From an uncultured Paracoccaceae bacterium (GTDB lineage Bacteria; Pseudomonadota; Alphaproteobacteria; Rhodobacterales; Rhodobacteraceae): DNA of 64,000 nt. Position numbers and translations under genes: made by a program. The notes under the pieces were generated by a model. It had not been told where the DNA came from and did no database searches. It saw nothing but the letters and a program-made list of their open reading frames with translations. The stretch is from NCBI GenBank assembly GCA_947503935.1, contig CANNFR010000011.1, forward strand, positions 62,001 to 126,000. Direction: 5' to 3'. Positions 61,751-64,000 of this stretch are shown piece by piece (the stretch's first letter is position 1; the number at the start of each line of letters is the position of its first letter).

Positions 61751-63493
61751 CTATTGCCGAGGGGGGCGGGGCGGGGCGCCATAGAGGACTGTCGCCAGAC
61801 CCTTTGCGGCAAAAGCGGCCCCGCGGACGGCTCCGCGCAGACTGCCCTTCTTCCTGACGGGCTGCTCTCCGCCATCCGGCTCGAGATCCGGGAATTTGGC
61901 CCGCTGGCGGCGACCGTCCTTGCGCGATCCCGCGACGACATCTGCAATCGCCGCCTCCACCGGAGAGCCGGGCGCGCTGGTCTCTTCGGCGGGCGCCTCA
62001 TCGGTGCCCTCTTCGGCCGGCATAGGTGATCTTTGTGCCTCTTGGGATGGTGCAAAACCGGTGTCATCCGCATCGTCCGACCAGAGTTTGGATGTTGCGG
62101 TTCCGGAAGCGTCGGCAAGGTCTTCTTCCGCCGGGGTATCCGCTTTTGCTATCGCCGCTGTGTCGTCGGCCGTCAAATCCTCCCGCAAGGCTCGAAGCGG
62201 GTCGTCCGCGTCGTCTGACGGGGCAGGTTGCGGATCGGGTGGTGGGGTGGGCGCTTCTTCTGGCTTGGCCTCAGCTTCGGGCGTGTCGGTGGCCATCTTG
62301 GCGCTCACCCGGGCGGCGACGGCTTCGATCTCTGACTCGGGCTGGGCAGGTGCCTCGGCACGCTCTTTCCGGTTTGGCTTGCCGGTTTCGGCGCTGAGCG
62401 GCAGGGGCAGGCGCTTGAGAGGTATCTTGCCCTCATCAATGCGCTCCTGCCATGCGACGGCGCGCTTATCCATCATGTCGGCCCAGATCGGCGGGACCAG
62501 TGCCAAAAAGCCCATCGTGACCGGAGAATGCGGCATGCGCGGTCCCTCCATATGGTCGGGCAGCGCGCGTTCGGCGAAGTTGCGCGAGGGATCCATGTGG
62601 TGGGCCGAATGCCGTGTCATGTTCAGCGTCAAGCCGCTTGAGACCCAGTGCGCACTGTTCCAGGCCAGCCAGGGCGCGATGGGTTCGAACGTGTCGTCGT
62701 CCAGAATGCGGCGGCGCAGGCCGTAATGGTACACATAGTCGCGAAGCACGATTTGCAGATGCACCGCAACGAGCAGCATCAGGTAGGACAGGATGCCTCC
62801 GAACCCGAAAACGATCGCCACGAAGACCAGAATGCCGAAGGCTCCGGCGGCATAAGTCACATAAGGGTGGCGCCAGTCGGGCAGCGTGTCGCCCTTCATC
62901 TCGGCGATTGAGCGTTCGATCTCCCAACCGGTCTCAAAGGCGCCGGGCCAGGCACGGGTCAGGAAGCTGTAGAAATTCTCGCCCATGATCGGTGTACTGG
63001 GGTCATCCGGCGTGCCGACGAATTGGTCGTGCACATGGCGGTGGGCCGTGACGTAATGCCCCGCGAAAAGCGAGATCATGATCCACTTTCCGAACATCTG
63101 TTGCCGTTTGTCGGGACTGTGGATCAGGTTTGCGGCATTCGACAGGCTGACCTGGCCCAGATAGATGCCGAAGGCCAGAAGGGCGCACATCCCTCCCCAA
63201 AAGCCCAGGCCGGTATAGCCCGCCACCGCGGCGATCGCCAGCGGCAGCAGCAGGATATGCGCGATCGCCAGCCCGTCAGACAGCTTGTTCGCGTCTGGAA
63301 ACACGACGCCCGGCGTGGCGGGTGCACCTGCGGTTGTGAACATGCGGTCCATAGCCATGGGCACCACGGTCAGGCATAAAAGGGCGATCAGGACAATGAA
63401 GCCGCCCAGAAATGACCCAACAACCAGAAGGGCCGCTGGAATCAGCGTGGCGGCGGCGAAGGGCGGGACAGGGCGTTTTGTCATCGTGCTCAT
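61751..63493 (-). CDS. AlkB-like membrane protein with altered histidine boxes and long acidic tail
   Basis: This 580-residue protein is in the fatty-acid-desaturase/alkane-monooxygenase fold. Its first 375 residues have about six membrane helices and three histidine boxes. Box 1 is NAANLIHS (119-126), lacking the first His and the Glu of the usual NAHELIH. Box 2 is GHYVTAHRHVHD (145-156), with D where AlkB has its final His. Box 3, RHSAHH (294-299), is intact, as is YHYG (255-258). Two metal ligands are thus changed, so alkane hydroxylation is doubtful. The C-terminal 190 residues are a Pro/Ala/Glu/Asp-rich low-complexity tail, ending in a basic segment. No rubredoxin gene is nearby. Confidence 0.75.
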   Translation of the reverse strand: MSTMTKRPVPPFAAATLIPAALLVVGSFLGGFIVLIALLCLTVVPMAMDRMFTTAGAPATPGVVFPDANKLSDGLAIAHILLLPLAIAAVAGYTGLGFWGGMCALLAFGIYLGQVSLSNAANLIHSPDKRQQMFGKWIMISLFAGHYVTAHRHVHDQFVGTPDDPSTPIMGENFYSFLTRAWPGAFETGWEIERSIAEMKGDTLPDWRHPYVTYAAGAFGILVFVAIVFGFGGILSYLMLLVAVHLQIVLRDYVYHYGLRRRILDDDTFEPIAPWLAWNSAHWVSSGLTLNMTRHSAHHMDPSRNFAERALPDHMEGPRMPHSPVTMGFLALVPPIWADMMDKRAVAWQERIDEGKIPLKRLPLPLSAETGKPNRKERAEAPAQPESEIEAVAARVSAKMATDTPEAEAKPEEAPTPPPDPQPAPSDDADDPLRALREDLTADDTAAIAKADTPAEEDLADASGTATSKLWSDDADDTGFAPSQEAQRSPMPAEEGTDEAPAEETSAPGSPVEAAIADVVAGSRKDGRRQRAKFPDLEPDGGEQPVRKKGSLRGAVRGAAFAAKGLATVLYGAPPRPPRQ

Positions 63494-63573
63494 CCCTCTA
63501 CGCTAGCATGAGTGAAATGATTCCCGAATGCCCTGACGCAAAGAGCGGCATGGCGTTGCGCAAACGCACATCA

Positions 63574-64000
63574 TCAGGCACCGAAGGCTCGCAATGTCAT
63601 TGGAATTGCAAGGAATTCGGGTGACCGCCGGATCTGTCGGACGGGCCAGGTCAGCGGCGAAATCCACGCCAGACGACGGCAGAGGCGCTGCGCGTCGGCC
63701 CAGATGTCAGCACGGTCGACCGCGCGGTAGCTTTCGGCCAGGGCGTCGGTCTCGGCGCAGGGGCGTCCGGCATCTGCAAAGGCCGAAAACAGCAAGATCA
63801 CCAGATCCTGCGCGTGACCATTGCGGGTGTTGCGTTTGGGGGCATAGCGCTCAAGGTCGAGAAACGTTACGCGCTGCCCGTCCCAGCAGATATCCTTGAT
63901 CGACGGGCGCCCGTGGCTGAGCCCGTTTTCATGAAACCGGGCCAGCCCTTTGGCGGCGGCGCGAAAGGCTGGCAGGCGCGCTGAGGGCTCAAGCGATGTG
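63574..64000 (-). CDS. C-terminal part of a small-kinase-like protein (WaaP/Kdo-kinase type), truncated by window edge
   Basis: The frame is open from the right edge to the stop at 63574, about 141 codons; its start lies outside the window. The visible part has GLSHGRPSIKDICWDGQRVTFLDLERY, in which HGRPSxxD replaces the catalytic HxD/HGD loop and FLDLE resembles the DFE/DFG metal loop of lipopolysaccharide kinases and other small kinases. The following ARNGHAQDL and DLV-type acidic positions fit that family. The rest is helical, ending in RRSPEFLAIPMTLRAFGA. The kinase call is moderate because the N-lobe is missing. Confidence 0.6.
   Translation of the reverse strand, partial: TSLEPSARLPAFRAAAKGLARFHENGLSHGRPSIKDICWDGQRVTFLDLERYAPKRNTRNGHAQDLVILLFSAFADAGRPCAETDALAESYRAVDRADIWADAQRLCRRLAWISPLTWPVRQIRRSPEFLAIPMTLRAFGA

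Overview
The window reads as chromosomal DNA of a GC-rich alphaproteobacterium, most likely a member of the Rhodobacteraceae/Roseobacter group. The support is a GcrA cell-cycle regulator, a class A RNase P RNA, several DUF families typical of this group (DUF2927, DUF2842, DUF2065, DUF1127), an adrenodoxin-type ferredoxin, and pyrG-secG and hflKC-degP clusters. Genes are dense, often overlap by 1-4 bases, and most are housekeeping. Protein calls come from reading the translations; no database search was possible.

Layout. 0-9.8 kb (all minus): start of an ATP-grasp-like gene, dtd, a PfkB sugar kinase, four tandem hairpins, a zinc-ribbon/SPFH pair, a lactate permease, a DUF2927 lipoprotein, a TelA/XpaC pair led by a 27-residue membrane peptide, and an RluB-type pseudouridine synthase. 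9.9-19.7 kb: tadA, a 28-codon small ORF, DUF1127 proteins, a UPF0173 hydrolase, a ceramidase-family protein, gatC-gatA, an Excalibur-type lipoprotein, an AmpD-like amidase, rnpB, a LysR regulator divergent from a second DUF1127 gene, a Bax-inhibitor-1 protein, a GNAT enzyme and an alpha/beta hydrolase. 19.7-29.7 kb: rpmG, an oxidoreductase, an XRE regulator, a HisN-like phosphatase, two small exported proteins, an SLC13 permease, a DMT exporter, a YmdB-type phosphoesterase, a four-repeat exported protein, 5-formyl-THF cyclo-ligase and mgtE. 29.8-38.8 kb: guaD, a TetR-pspA-yiaAB stress module with three matching operators, a LysE exporter, and a five-gene dipeptide-type ABC operon. 38.8-40.6 kb: a gene-poor, AT-richer island with one zinc-ribbon/HEPN protein that looks acquired. 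40.7-64 kb: gcrA, a GST, an orphan ABC-2 permease, pyrG, secG, purA, a disordered acidic protein, thiamine pyrophosphokinase, sdaA, rpiA-gor, hflK-hflC-DUF2065-degP, ferredoxin, a VCBS protein, purD, xseA, a small exported protein, a divergent AlkB-like membrane protein with altered metal ligands, and the end of a small-kinase-like gene.

How they work together. Nucleotide synthesis and salvage (purA, purD, pyrG, guaD), translation quality (dtd, tadA, gatCA, rluB, rpmG, rnpB) and envelope quality control (hflKC, degP, secG, Bax-inhibitor) dominate. A recurring theme is membrane stress: the SPFH/zinc-ribbon pair resembles the partners of PspA in Bacillus, TelA/XpaC is a stress-associated pair, and PspA itself sits with YiaAB behind a TetR switch. 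The items most worth following are the HEPN island, the PspA module and its operators, the AlkB-like protein with altered ligands, the overlap of the LysR gene with rnpB, and several short coupled ORFs.
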